This document shows, one piece after another, positions 39,454 to 48,035 of a stretch of DNA of 64,000 nt (positions are counted from its first letter, which is position 1; the number at the start of each line of letters is the position of its first letter). The stretch covers positions 16,908 to 80,907 of the forward strand of contig JABURQ010000023.1 in the NCBI GenBank assembly GCA_014762625.1, given 5' to 3'. Made by a program: the position numbers and the translations under genes. Under the pieces are notes generated by a model. The model was given only the letters and a program-made list of their open reading frames with translations, did not search any database and was not told where the DNA came from. Origin of the DNA: Planctomycetaceae bacterium. GTDB taxonomy: Bacteria > Planctomycetota > Planctomycetia > Planctomycetales > Planctomycetaceae.

Positions 39454-41358
39454 TTGTCGACCGGTCTATCGCCTGACTTCAAAGAAACAGTCAGAGCGCG
39501 AACCAATCTGGTCGAACTGGTTGGGGAAACCATATCGCTGCAACCTCATCGCGGTGGAGCCGATTATGTCGGTCTCTGCCCGTTTCATCAGGATAACAAC
39601 CCCTCTTTTCATGTGTACCCGGATCGTCAGTCCTGGCGCTGCTGGGTCTGTAATGAAGGGGGCGATTGCTTCTCGTTCGTCGAAAAGACCGAGGGAATCG
39701 GCTTTTTTGACTCCTTGAAACTCCTGGCAGACCGAGCCGGCGTGGAGATGCCGCGTCGCATGGCCCCCTCGCCGCAGCAACAGCAGCGGAAGAACCTGCG
39801 GGACGAAATGTTCTCGGCATTGACTTGGGCCGAGGAGCAGATGCACCAGTGTCTGATGAGTTCTCCCCAGGCCCAGCAGGCGCGGCAATATCTCGAAGGT
39901 CGAGGTTACACACGGGATCAGATGGCCCAATTCCGTCTCGGCTATCACCCCGATAACTGGGAATGGCTGCTCGGTCAGGTCGCCAACCGCTACGACATGA
40001 ACGCCCTCGAAGAAGCCCGGCTGATCGCCCGCCGTAAGAACGGTCCGGGGTACAGCGATTCCCACATTTTCATCGACCGGGTCATTTTCCCGATTCACGA
40101 CGCCCGCGGGCGAACCATCAGCTTCGGCGGACGTCTGATGCCGGGACAGGAAGGCCCCAAATACTACAACGGCAACGAAAGCAGCCTGTTTCAGAAGGGT
40201 GAGACTCTGTACGGCTACCATCTGGCGAAAGATGCGATTCGACGCTCGCGAACGGCGTTGGTCGTGGAGGGCTACACGGATCGCATCGGTTTGCATCTGG
40301 CGGGGATCGAGAACGTGGTCGGCGTGCTGGGAACGGCACTCACCGAACAACACGTTTCACAGCTCAAATTAATCGCCGATTCGGTCGTCCTGGTCTACGA
40401 TGGAGACGCGGCGGGACAGATGAACGCCGACCGCGTGGTGAGTAAATTTCTGGCTCAGGACGTCGATCTGAAGATTTTGACTTTACCGGAAGGTCTGGAC
40501 CCCGAAGAATACCTCATGGCTTACGGAGCCGACCAGTTCCAAACTCTTGTGGAATCGGCACTTGAGGCCTGGGAGTTCAAATATCGGAATCTGGTGAAAA
40601 AACATGGCCTGGATTCGGAGGGATCGCGACAGACGATTTTGAACGAAATGCTGTCACTCATGGGACAAGCGCCCAATCTGGCGGGAACCAACCGAGAAGA
40701 CTCGCTGATTGCCCGCTTATCACAAAAAACGGCGGTTCGCGAAGATAAGGTCAGAAAACAACTTAAAAATATCCGAAGTAAACAGTCAGGCCAGTTCACA
40801 GCGAATGAACCTACCTATGAAGAACCGGCTGAGAACCCGGTGAAACGTCTGATTCAGGCTGGCTATGCCGGTTTGGATTCCCACCAGAAGGCGGAAACCG
40901 AGTTACTGGAAATCATTTTGACAGCTCCGGAGTGGATGAACGAGATTGTGAATCGAATTCATCCGGAGGAACTGCATAATCCTCATTTACGGAGCCTTTA
41001 TCAAATTTGTTGCGACCTGCATGAGCGGGGAGAGAGCGTAGACCGCAATCACCTCCTGAATGAGCTGGAAGATGCGGATTTGAAACAATTGGTGGTGGTT
41101 CTGGAGGATTGGAGCCACGACCGTGACATTCAGGGAAAGCTTGCCGATCGGGTGACGGAAACCAACATTCCGAATTATCTGCTCCAGGCACTACAAGTTC
41201 TCGCCTGGAGACGGGAAGAAACAGAACACGATCGAACTCGTGGTGAAATCGCGGGATATACTTCCGCAGAGGACCAACTGACGAACACCGATCAACAACT
41301 CCTGATGCGTGCGATGGAGTTTCACAAGAAGCGAATTCAAAACAAATCGACAACCTAA
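39454..41358 (+). CDS. dnaG: DNA primase
   Basis: This 634-residue protein makes RNA primers for DNA replication. The CHC2 zinc-binding domain is at about residues 25-95 (CPFHQDNNPSFHVYPD, then CWVCNEGGD). The primase core and TOPRIM domain (LVVEGYTDRIGLHLAG, then VYDGDAAG) fall near residues 250-340. A C-terminal helical region follows that should bind the helicase. The start is judged to be TTG at 39454 because GAAGGAG lies six bases upstream at 39441-39447 and the family normally begins close to the SPDFKETVRARTNLVELV segment. An ATG at 39403 would add 17 residues. It is followed after 21 bases by rpoD, the remaining pair of the classical rpsU-dnaG-rpoD macromolecular synthesis operon; rpsU is not here. 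Confidence 0.95.
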   Translation: MSTGLSPDFKETVRARTNLVELVGETISLQPHRGGADYVGLCPFHQDNNPSFHVYPDRQSWRCWVCNEGGDCFSFVEKTEGIGFFDSLKLLADRAGVEMPRRMAPSPQQQQRKNLRDEMFSALTWAEEQMHQCLMSSPQAQQARQYLEGRGYTRDQMAQFRLGYHPDNWEWLLGQVANRYDMNALEEARLIARRKNGPGYSDSHIFIDRVIFPIHDARGRTISFGGRLMPGQEGPKYYNGNESSLFQKGETLYGYHLAKDAIRRSRTALVVEGYTDRIGLHLAGIENVVGVLGTALTEQHVSQLKLIADSVVLVYDGDAAGQMNADRVVSKFLAQDVDLKILTLPEGLDPEEYLMAYGADQFQTLVESALEAWEFKYRNLVKKHGLDSEGSRQTILNEMLSLMGQAPNLAGTNREDSLIARLSQKTAVREDKVRKQLKNIRSKQSGQFTANEPTYEEPAENPVKRLIQAGYAGLDSHQKAETELLEIILTAPEWMNEIVNRIHPEELHNPHLRSLYQICCDLHERGESVDRNHLLNELEDADLKQLVVVLEDWSHDRDIQGKLADRVTETNIPNYLLQALQVLAWRREETEHDRTRGEIAGYTSAEDQLTNTDQQLLMRAMEFHKKRIQNKSTT

Positions 41359-41379
41359 GTTTAGAGTTGGAGGCCAGTC

Positions 41380-43047
41380 TTGTACGGACTAGATAGCGAA
41401 CTGAGCGAATTAATTGATGTCGGGAAGAAACAGGGGTATTTGACCTTTACCCAGGTCAATAACTACCTGCCTGATGAAGCGCTCACGCCGGAAAAACTCG
41501 ACGACCTCCTGATGGTCCTCGAAGAACTCGATCTCGAGGTCTATCCGGATGCGGAATCGATTGCCGGGGTTCCCGTGCATAAAAAGCGGACCAAAGGGAA
41601 GGATAACGAACTCGCTCCCGAAGATCGTTCCCGCCGCATCGACGATCCCGTGCGTATGTATCTGACGCAGATGGGGGAGATTCCGCTGCTGACTCGCGAG
41701 CAGGAAATCTCACTCGCTAAGAAAATTGAAATCACACGCAAGCGGTTCCGTCGCCAGTTGCTCGAGAGCGATTACGCGATGAAAACCGCCATCGATATTC
41801 TGACCAAAGTTCATGTGGGCGATCTTCCCTTCGACCGCACGATCAAAGTGTCGGTGACGGAAGGCCTGGAAAAGAATCAGATTCTCGGCCGCATGCCCCA
41901 CAACCTCAAGACGCTCGAATACCTGCGGAAGCAAAACGAAGCCGACTTCCAGGTGATCAGCTCCGAGGACTCCTCCAAGAAAGAGAGAGACGCTGCCTGG
42001 GGGACGTTGATCGTCCGTCGCCGCAAGATGGTGACGCTGGTTGAAGAACTGAGTCTGCGAACTCAGCGTCTGCAACCGTGTATGCAGCGACTGAATCAGA
42101 TCAGTCGTCGGATGCGGGAACTGAAACGTCAGATCAACAGTCTCAGAAACCTGCGGTCGGCCAAAGAAGAACGTGCTAATCTGCAGCGTGAGTTGCAGGA
42201 CCTGATGATGATGACGTTCGAGACTCCCGAGACGTTGAAAACACGCGTCCGCAAGATCGACGAGCGTTACGCCGCCTACGAACAGGCGATGCGCGAACTC
42301 TCAGGCGGTAACCTCCGACTGGTGGTGTCGATTGCGAAGAAGTATCGCAACCGGGGTTTGAGCTTCCTCGATCTGATTCAGGAAGGGAATACCGGCCTGA
42401 TGCGGGCGGTCGATAAGTACGAATACCGTCGCGGTTACAAGTTTTCGACGTATGCCACCTGGTGGATTCGCCAGGCGATCACCCGCGCGATTGCCGACCA
42501 GGCCCGCACGATTCGCATCCCGGTCCATATGATCGAAACGATGTCGAAGCTGCGTAAGGTGAGCAAGCAATTACTGCAGGAACTCGGTCGCGAACCGACC
42601 ATCGAAGAAACCGCCAAAGCTGCCGACGTCTCCCTCGAAGAAACGCGTCGCGTGCTGAAAATCTCGCGTCATCCGATCAGTCTCGATCGTCCGGTCGGCG
42701 AAAGTGAAGACAGCTACTTCGGCGACTTCATCGAAGATGAAGGAAGCGAAAGCCCCGTTAACGCGGCGACTCAGGAAATGTTGAAGGACAAGATCGATTC
42801 CGTCCTGAAAACTCTGACTTACCGCGAGCGGGAAATCATCAAACTTCGCTACGGCCTGGGGGATGGTTATACCTACACCTTGGAAGAAGTCGGACGGATC
42901 TTCAAAGTGACGCGGGAACGCGTTCGTCAGATCGAAGCCAAAGCGGTCCGCAAACTGCAACATCCTGTTCGCAGCAAGCAATTGAAGGGATTTCTCGATG
43001 GTTTGGCCGCCGCAGCCGCAGCCGCCAACACCGAAATGGCCGAGTAA
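41380..43047 (+). CDS. rpoD: RNA polymerase primary sigma factor (sigma-70)
   Basis: This 555-residue protein is the housekeeping sigma factor. Region 1.1 covers about residues 1-75. Region 1.2 has [22 protein letters not shown] near 90. A non-conserved helical insert follows (about 125-305). Region 2 has [29 protein letters not shown] and [20 protein letters not shown], near 308-370. Region 3 has [17 protein letters not shown], and region 4 has [15 protein letters not shown] and [16 protein letters not shown], near 470-530. The TTG at 41380 is supported by GGAGG at 41369-41373, six bases upstream. It lies 21 bases after dnaG and ends shortly before a strong terminator. An Ala-rich C-terminal tail is odd but harmless. 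Confidence 0.96.
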   Translation: MYGLDSELSELIDVGKKQGYLTFTQVNNYLPDEALTPEKLDDLLMVLEELDLEVYPDAESIAGVPVHKKRTKGKDNELAPEDRSRRIDDPVRMYLTQMGEIPLLTREQEISLAKKIEITRKRFRRQLLESDYAMKTAIDILTKVHVGDLPFDRTIKVSVTEGLEKNQILGRMPHNLKTLEYLRKQNEADFQVISSEDSSKKERDAAWGTLIVRRRKMVTLVEELSLRTQRLQPCMQRLNQISRRMRELKRQINSLRNLRSAKEERANLQRELQDLMMMTFETPETLKTRVRKIDERYAAYEQAMRELSGGNLRLVVSIAKKYRNRGLSFLDLIQEGNTGLMRAVDKYEYRRGYKFSTYATWWIRQAITRAIADQARTIRIPVHMIETMSKLRKVSKQLLQELGREPTIEETAKAADVSLEETRRVLKISRHPISLDRPVGESEDSYFGDFIEDEGSESPVNAATQEMLKDKIDSVLKTLTYREREIIKLRYGLGDGYTYTLEEVGRIFKVTRERVRQIEAKAVRKLQHPVRSKQLKGFLDGLAAAAAAANTEMAE

Positions 43048-43088
43048 TGGACGAGGCTTGTTGAGCAGTCTCAATCACGGAATTCATG

Positions 43089-43125
43089 ACAAACGTCGGT
43101 CGTTTTCGATCGGCGTTTGTTTTTT
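43089..43125 (+). terminator. Rho-independent terminator after dnaG-rpoD
   Basis: Arms at 43089-43102 and 43107-43120 pair over 14 bases with two G-U pairs, closing a TTTT loop. A run of T follows directly (43120-43125). This is a strong terminator 42 bases beyond the rpoD stop. Confidence 0.85.
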
Positions 43126-43143
43126 GCGCTCGCCAATCGTACC

Positions 43144-43911
43144 ATGAATTCTTCGACCATTGACTTCCAACATTTACCGGTGATTCAGGCCTCTACGAGA
43201 ACGATTATGGATAAAACGACTAGCCTGCTGCCCGAAATGCATCAGGTTCATCAGAAACTGGAAACCGTTCGCGGAAAACTGGAACGCGGGCCACGACAAA
43301 TTGCGGCTCAGGAACGCGTTTTGAAACAAAAGGAAGAGGAGCGGGACGCTCTGAAGGAAAAACTGACTGAACTGCGTAAAGCCGCCGATGGTAAAACCCT
43401 GCAACTGAAAAGTAACGAAGCCAAGATTCAGGATCTCAAAGGCAAACTGAACGCCGCCGCCTCGAATAAGGAATACGAGATCATCAGCTCGCAGATCGAA
43501 GCGGACGAGATGGCCAACAGCGTTCTCGAAGATGAAATTCTCGAAGCCCTGGATAAGGTGGATCAGTCTCAGCAGGATATCGCCGCCGCTGAAGAAGCGA
43601 TCCAAGAACAGCAGGCGAAAATTAAAGCGACCGAGCAACAGGTGAACGAGACCAAAGAGGGGCTCGAAGAAGAAGCCTCCACTTACGAGGCGGAGCTTGC
43701 CGAGTTGGAGAAAGAGCTTCCCGGCACCATGATGGATCAATACCGTCGGTTGGTGGAGGCGCATGGGGCGGGATGTTTGACGGAAGTCGAAAACGATGCC
43801 TGCACGTCGTGTTACGCGATTATCTCTCCGCAGGAAAAAGTGCAGTTGAATATGGGGAAGGTGATGCTCTGTCGGTCTTGCGGACGCATCATGTACCAGA
43901 ACAAAAGCTAA
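43144..43911 (+). CDS. coiled-coil protein with C4-type zinc ribbon
   Basis: This 255-residue protein is almost entirely a long antiparallel coiled coil (about 15-205: charged heptads such as LKEKLTELRKAADGKTLQL). It ends in a zinc ribbon (CTSCYAIIS, then LCRSCGRIMY, near 220-248). This is the arrangement of the C4-type zinc ribbon family (PF02591-like). Members are proposed to bind nucleic acid but are little characterised. The ATG at 43144 is preferred; a TTG at 43117 lies within the terminator's T-run. The NAASNKEYEIISSQIEADE segment is conserved in this family. It is transcribed after the rpoD terminator and so needs its own promoter. Confidence 0.85.
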   Translation: MNSSTIDFQHLPVIQASTRTIMDKTTSLLPEMHQVHQKLETVRGKLERGPRQIAAQERVLKQKEEERDALKEKLTELRKAADGKTLQLKSNEAKIQDLKGKLNAAASNKEYEIISSQIEADEMANSVLEDEILEALDKVDQSQQDIAAAEEAIQEQQAKIKATEQQVNETKEGLEEEASTYEAELAELEKELPGTMMDQYRRLVEAHGAGCLTEVENDACTSCYAIISPQEKVQLNMGKVMLCRSCGRIMYQNKS

Positions 43912-43994
43912 CAGCCTGCTGAAAAGCTATCGTTCTCACCAACAAATTCGTTTCTCAACACGTTGCTGAACGTTGGTCGCTATCGATCCAAATC

Positions 43995-44029
43995 CCAGCG
44001 AACGAGTCGGGCGATTCCTCGTTCGCTGG
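43995..44029. repeat. perfect 12-base inverted repeat between convergent genes
   Basis: The arms ccagcgaacgag and ctcgttcgctgg (43995-44006 and 44018-44029) are exact reverse complements with an 11-base loop. It lies between two convergent genes, so a bidirectional transcript end is plausible, but no T-run follows on the plus strand. Confidence 0.6.
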
Positions 44030-44050
44030 AAAGGTGGCAATCGCAGCGTT

Positions 44051-44527
44051 TCAGCAGGGCAAGCTTTCAGGCGTTTGCTGACAAGCCTCGGCTCCGACTT
44101 CCGTTGGAGAAGGTGCTTCGCTTTCCAATCGGTCGTCTTCGTCGTCGCGGAGGACGGCATCCACTGAAAATTTCGGTTCCGACTCCAGGCCGAAATATCC
44201 GGGTCGGAGTTCTGTGAAAAACTGACGGAACCAGAGCATCCCGGAGACGTTCGGCTGCACGCCTTTAATGGTGATCTGGACGCCTCGATCCTTCCATTCA
44301 CCCAACATTCCGAAGAATCCGCTGGGGACGTATTTGACCGTCTGCATGTCCAAGATGAAATTCCGTAAATTGTAGTCGAAGATCTGCTCGAAGAGAGTAT
44401 CGCGGATCAGGGCGAGATCGGCACCGTCCCAGATATCCATGGCTCCGAGGCTGATAAGAGTCGAGCCTTTTTCTTGATGGATGGTCAGTCGTTGGCGACG
44501 TCGTTTGGACATCAGCGGTGTTGGCAT
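44051..44527 (-). CDS. STAS domain protein (anti-sigma factor antagonist-like)
   Basis: This 158-residue protein has a STAS-like fold: an N-terminal strand region (QRLTIHQEKGSTLISLG), the helix containing ALIRDTLFEQIFDYNLRNFILDM, and then the KYVPSGFFGMLGEWKDRG segment. In classical antagonists the loop is D(S/T)xG with a phosphorylated serine; here it reads VPSGFFG, so a serine is present but the preceding residue is Pro. The C-terminal 45 residues are acidic and probably unstructured. The first ATG at 44527 is used; an internal ATG at 44512 is possible. It is alone on its strand, with the perfect inverted repeat beyond its end. A role in a partner-switching pathway is inferred only from the fold. 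Confidence 0.75.
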   Translation of the reverse strand: MPTPLMSKRRRQRLTIHQEKGSTLISLGAMDIWDGADLALIRDTLFEQIFDYNLRNFILDMQTVKYVPSGFFGMLGEWKDRGVQITIKGVQPNVSGMLWFRQFFTELRPGYFGLESEPKFSVDAVLRDDEDDRLESEAPSPTEVGAEACQQTPESLPC

Positions 44528-44835
44528 CGGTGAATCCCCTATTTTTTCGTATCAATTTCGAGGAAACGACGTCTTAAGAGCTGGCCTGCACTTCTGATTT
44601 GATTCTAATAGCAACCTGAAGCCCGCATAGGGGAAATCCCTATTATTTCAAAAATTGACCGCGATTCGTCAGGCTGACTTCATACTGCACGCAAAAATTA
44701 TTGTTTCCTGGGGGGGGAAAGCGACTGTGTGTTGTATTCACGCAACTCCAGCGACAGAAGGGATTTCGAGTGCAGTCACACTCGGCGTTCAGAACAGATG
44801 TTCGGCCTCACAAGAGCATCGTCCCCCTAAGAAGA
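44528..44835. other. intergenic region between STAS and CLC genes
   Basis: These 308 bases follow the CLC gene and precede the STAS gene, both minus strand. I see no gene. A small inverted repeat (ataggg-gaaat-ccctat, near 44629) and a similar bases-in-common motif at about 44536 (atcccctatttttt) may mark regulatory or terminator sequence. Confidence 0.35.
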
Positions 44836-46704
44836 TTATTCCTGCTCGGCGATTTGCTGCTTCATTTCTACCATGCGCTGGTTGTAGGCGGCGATGGTCT
44901 CTTTTCGCCTCAGCATGCCTAATAAATGGCCCGGATCATCTGGGTCGATGACGGGAAGCTCTTCGAGGTTCAGGGAGGTGAACTTGTGCATGGCGGAGTT
45001 CAAGTCGTCTTCGGGCGAGAGCGTGACGAGATTGCTCACCATGACGTCACGAGCGTTTGCAAGCCGCCAGATCGTTTCGTCGTAGAGGTAGGCTCGGACA
45101 TCGTTGGCGGAAAAGATACCGATCATCTTCTGGTCGTCGTTGACGACCGGGAAGTACTGTTGCTCGTTTTCGGAGAGCAGGTGGACGATGTCTTCCAGCG
45201 ACATCGATTCATGCACGTAACACAACTGTCGATCTCGCTGATACACATCTTCGACCAGAATCCCTTCCAGTAGGTCGATGATGAAATCTCCCCGGTGGGC
45301 CGAGGATTCGAGGCGACTGGGGACCTGTTTGATGTAAATGGTCCACCGATGGGACAACAGGAAACAGATCGTCGAGACCCACATCGTCGGCAACAGCAGG
45401 TGATAACTTCCCGTCATTTCCGACACCATGATGATCGTCGAGAACGGAGCCCGCGCAATCCCGGCGAAGAAACCGGCCATGCCGACAATCGCGTAACTTT
45501 CGGGCTGGTCAGTCCACCATTCGGGACCGTACTCCGCGAACAATTGTCCGATGGCGCCTCCCATACAACCGCCGATCACCATCGACGGTCCGAAGACCCC
45601 CCCCGAGCCTCCCGAGCTGATCGTGAGCGAGGTCGTGATAATTTTGAACAGTGCGACCGTTACCAGGATGACCGGTGCGACGCTGGCGGAATCGGTGAGG
45701 GCTCCCTGTAAGACGCCGTACCCTGTCGAAAGCACGGCGAGAAGCTGCATGTTTTGGGAGTAACCGTAATAAAGCCCCATCGCGAGCAGCCCTGCCATCG
45801 CGGCTCCAATCGCGGGGCGAAAATGTTTTTTGACCGGGATTTTCTGAAACAAATTGTGCGTGCCGTAGAAGATTTTGATGTAGAGGATCCCTACCAGCAC
45901 CAGCACGATCGACAACAGACCAAAGGGAATCAGGTCCCACATGGTCGAACGGACGAATTCAGGAGGCTCACCGAACAACGGGATGAACCGCAACTCGGGA
46001 GGAAGAATCATGCTGTAGACGGAATAGCTGATAATGGAGGAAATAGCTGCCGGCACAATCACGTCCGACTCGAGATCTCCATCTTTATAGAGAATCTCAC
46101 CGCCGAATAAGGCCCCTGCTAAAGGAGCGCGAAAGATCGCTCCGACTCCCGCCGCCATTCCGGAGGCCAGCATGATTCGACGATCACGCGCACTGAGCTT
46201 GAGGCGCGTGGCGAGTAGGGATCCAAAGCCGGCACCAATTTGCGCGATGGGACCTTCGCGCCCCGCCGATCCTCCGGTTCCGAGCGTGATCGCCGAGGAA
46301 ATAGTTTTCACCAACGGAATCTGCCACTTGATGCGTCCCCGTTTGTTGTGAAAGGACTCGATAGCCGCATCGGTACCGTGCCCTTCCGCCTCGGGAGCGA
46401 ATGTGTAGACCAGAAATCCGGACAGCAAACCACCTACGGTCATCACGATCACAACCGTCCAGGGGGCAAACGCCAGTTCGTCAATTTCGAGACCGGCGGG
46501 CTCGCCGAGGGCTTCGCCGGGGAGATAGTTGGCGAAACGCGCCAACGAAAATTTCACAACGTAGTGTGTAAGAAGTTGGAACAGGATGGCTCCTGCTCCC
46601 GCGACGCATCCAATCAACGTCGATAGAAAGAACCACTTGCCGGTGGTTTGCAGCTCAAAAGTATCGACCAGATCGACAACACGGCGACGGATCATCGGAA
46701 CCAC
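44836..46704 (-). CDS. CLC family chloride channel/transporter with CBS domains
   Basis: This 622-residue protein has about eleven membrane helices up to residue 440 followed by two CBS domains (about 480-600). CLC motifs include GGSAGREGPIAQIGAG near 145, which holds the gating glutamate of CLC transporters, and GGSGGVFGPSMVIGG near 365. The first signature, usually GSGIP, reads GHGTDAAIESFH here, so selectivity for chloride itself is not certain. The CBS tail includes VTLSPEDDLNSAMHKFTSLNLEELPVID and probably senses adenine nucleotides. The start is GTG at 46704; an ATG at 46695 would shorten it by three residues. The C39-like protease gene ends 86 bases upstream on the same strand. Confidence 0.9.
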   Translation of the reverse strand: MVPMIRRRVVDLVDTFELQTTGKWFFLSTLIGCVAGAGAILFQLLTHYVVKFSLARFANYLPGEALGEPAGLEIDELAFAPWTVVIVMTVGGLLSGFLVYTFAPEAEGHGTDAAIESFHNKRGRIKWQIPLVKTISSAITLGTGGSAGREGPIAQIGAGFGSLLATRLKLSARDRRIMLASGMAAGVGAIFRAPLAGALFGGEILYKDGDLESDVIVPAAISSIISYSVYSMILPPELRFIPLFGEPPEFVRSTMWDLIPFGLLSIVLVLVGILYIKIFYGTHNLFQKIPVKKHFRPAIGAAMAGLLAMGLYYGYSQNMQLLAVLSTGYGVLQGALTDSASVAPVILVTVALFKIITTSLTISSGGSGGVFGPSMVIGGCMGGAIGQLFAEYGPEWWTDQPESYAIVGMAGFFAGIARAPFSTIIMVSEMTGSYHLLLPTMWVSTICFLLSHRWTIYIKQVPSRLESSAHRGDFIIDLLEGILVEDVYQRDRQLCYVHESMSLEDIVHLLSENEQQYFPVVNDDQKMIGIFSANDVRAYLYDETIWRLANARDVMVSNLVTLSPEDDLNSAMHKFTSLNLEELPVIDPDDPGHLLGMLRRKETIAAYNQRMVEMKQQIAEQE

Positions 46705-46790
46705 GCTTCCGGAGACAGTGGGACTTGAGAAGGAACGGACTATTAACGTAGCAGTTTCGGATCAGTATGATCAAGCAGAACGCATCGCAA

Positions 46791-47684
46791 TTATCGACTG
46801 GCGGATAATGTCTGGGGAATGTCTTCACCTCCGCGAATTAAGCGAACCGCCCGGCCGCGAATCAGAACCTGCAAATCGTCCCACGACCAGGGTTCCATAC
46901 CGACTTCGGGATCGCCGATAATGGCATAGCCCTCCTGATTGAATCCGAAGAAGACCACGGAATGGAGTTCGCCAATTCCCCATCCATAATCTTCCGTGTA
47001 GATCGGGTCAACTTCCGCACCTTGCGGAATGCCAACCGAGAGAATGGCATTCGTATGGGTCAGTAGGGGGAGGTCATGGGGTCCGCAGGGCAACACCTGC
47101 ACCTGAAATCGCGTCCCTTTGGTTTTCAAGGTCAGCCCACGATAGAGTCCCTGCCACGACGTCCCGTTGTGATTCGTCAGGCAGAGTTCCGCCATTTCCT
47201 GTTCGCTGGTGTCGATCCCGTGCAGTCGCAGAAGGGTGGCGGCGCAAGCTGCCGAGCAGGTTTCGTTGGAGGTTTGCAAACAGATTTGCCCCTTCCATTC
47301 GTTCTCACAGGCGGGGGTCGTTCCCCATACCGGCAACAGCATGGCGAGGAAGGCAATCAGAAATTCGACGGCTGTGTAGCTGTTTCGTCTGCGGAGTGAA
47401 CCGGGCATACTTTTCCAGGCAATTCCGGCAATCAATCCCGTGAGCGGCGGCAGCCAATTGCCCACGACCACCAGATTACTGAAGGGGAGAAGGTTGGCGA
47501 GCAGCACATCGTCCCACAGATAGATGAGATAGAGCACGATCGCTCCCACTCCGACACCCAGCAACAGCAGGCTCATTTTGCGGGAGACACGTCCTCCGAT
47601 CACTACTCCCAACAGGAAGAGTGTCAGCGTCAGACCGGTCATCACACCAAAGCCGTACAGCAGATCGGGAGCCATCAGTCTCAT
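46791..47684 (-). CDS. membrane protein with C39-like cysteine peptidase domain
   Basis: This 297-residue protein has about four membrane helices in residues 1-125. A C-terminal papain-like domain of the C39 type follows: the nucleophile motif QTSNETCSAACAATLLRLHGI near 140, the histidine in LHSVVFFG near 240, and the aspartate in YAIIGDPEVGMEPWSW. C39 peptidases usually cut double-glycine leaders as part of an ABC transporter; here no ABC cassette is present, so it may be an independent maturation or cell-wall-related protease. The start is uncertain: ATG at 47684 is used, with a TTG at 47696 and an ATG at 47675 as alternatives. It is probably co-transcribed with the CLC gene 86 bases downstream. 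Confidence 0.75.
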   Translation of the reverse strand: MRLMAPDLLYGFGVMTGLTLTLFLLGVVIGGRVSRKMSLLLLGVGVGAIVLYLIYLWDDVLLANLLPFSNLVVVGNWLPPLTGLIAGIAWKSMPGSLRRRNSYTAVEFLIAFLAMLLPVWGTTPACENEWKGQICLQTSNETCSAACAATLLRLHGIDTSEQEMAELCLTNHNGTSWQGLYRGLTLKTKGTRFQVQVLPCGPHDLPLLTHTNAILSVGIPQGAEVDPIYTEDYGWGIGELHSVVFFGFNQEGYAIIGDPEVGMEPWSWDDLQVLIRGRAVRLIRGGEDIPQTLSASR

Positions 47685-47911
47685 AGGATGAAGCAATTCT
47701 TTCTCGACGTGGGTTCGATGCTCTGCGGTGAAGATGTTCTGCTGTGAATATTAGTCACTACGTCCTCAACGGCTATGATGGCGGTTTCAGAGACGGGATG
47801 CCCGCGAAAAAAGGTAAGAATTCGTGCGGAGAGAACCGTGCAGTTGAACCTAACCCGTGAGAAAGCAGAGTTTTAGATCGATTGATGCAAATCATGTGTG
47901 CCGCAAAATGA

Positions 47912-47941
47912 TTGACAGTCCCCCCTGTGAGTGACGATAAT
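47912..47941 (+). promoter_or_regulatory. candidate sigma-70 promoter for DUF1501 gene
   Basis: TTGACA at 47912-47917 and GATAAT at 47936-47941 are 18 bases apart, some 95 bases before the start of the DUF1501 gene. The remaining part of the 351-base divergent gap (47685-48035) shows nothing else I can name. Confidence 0.5.
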
Positions 47942-48035
47942 CATCAATGGTGGTTGATTTGAGATGTCCAGATTCTGGGGCAATTCCATCGATTTCACCG
48001 TGATTTACTGTCGTCGTTTTCCAAAGGTTTCGCCG

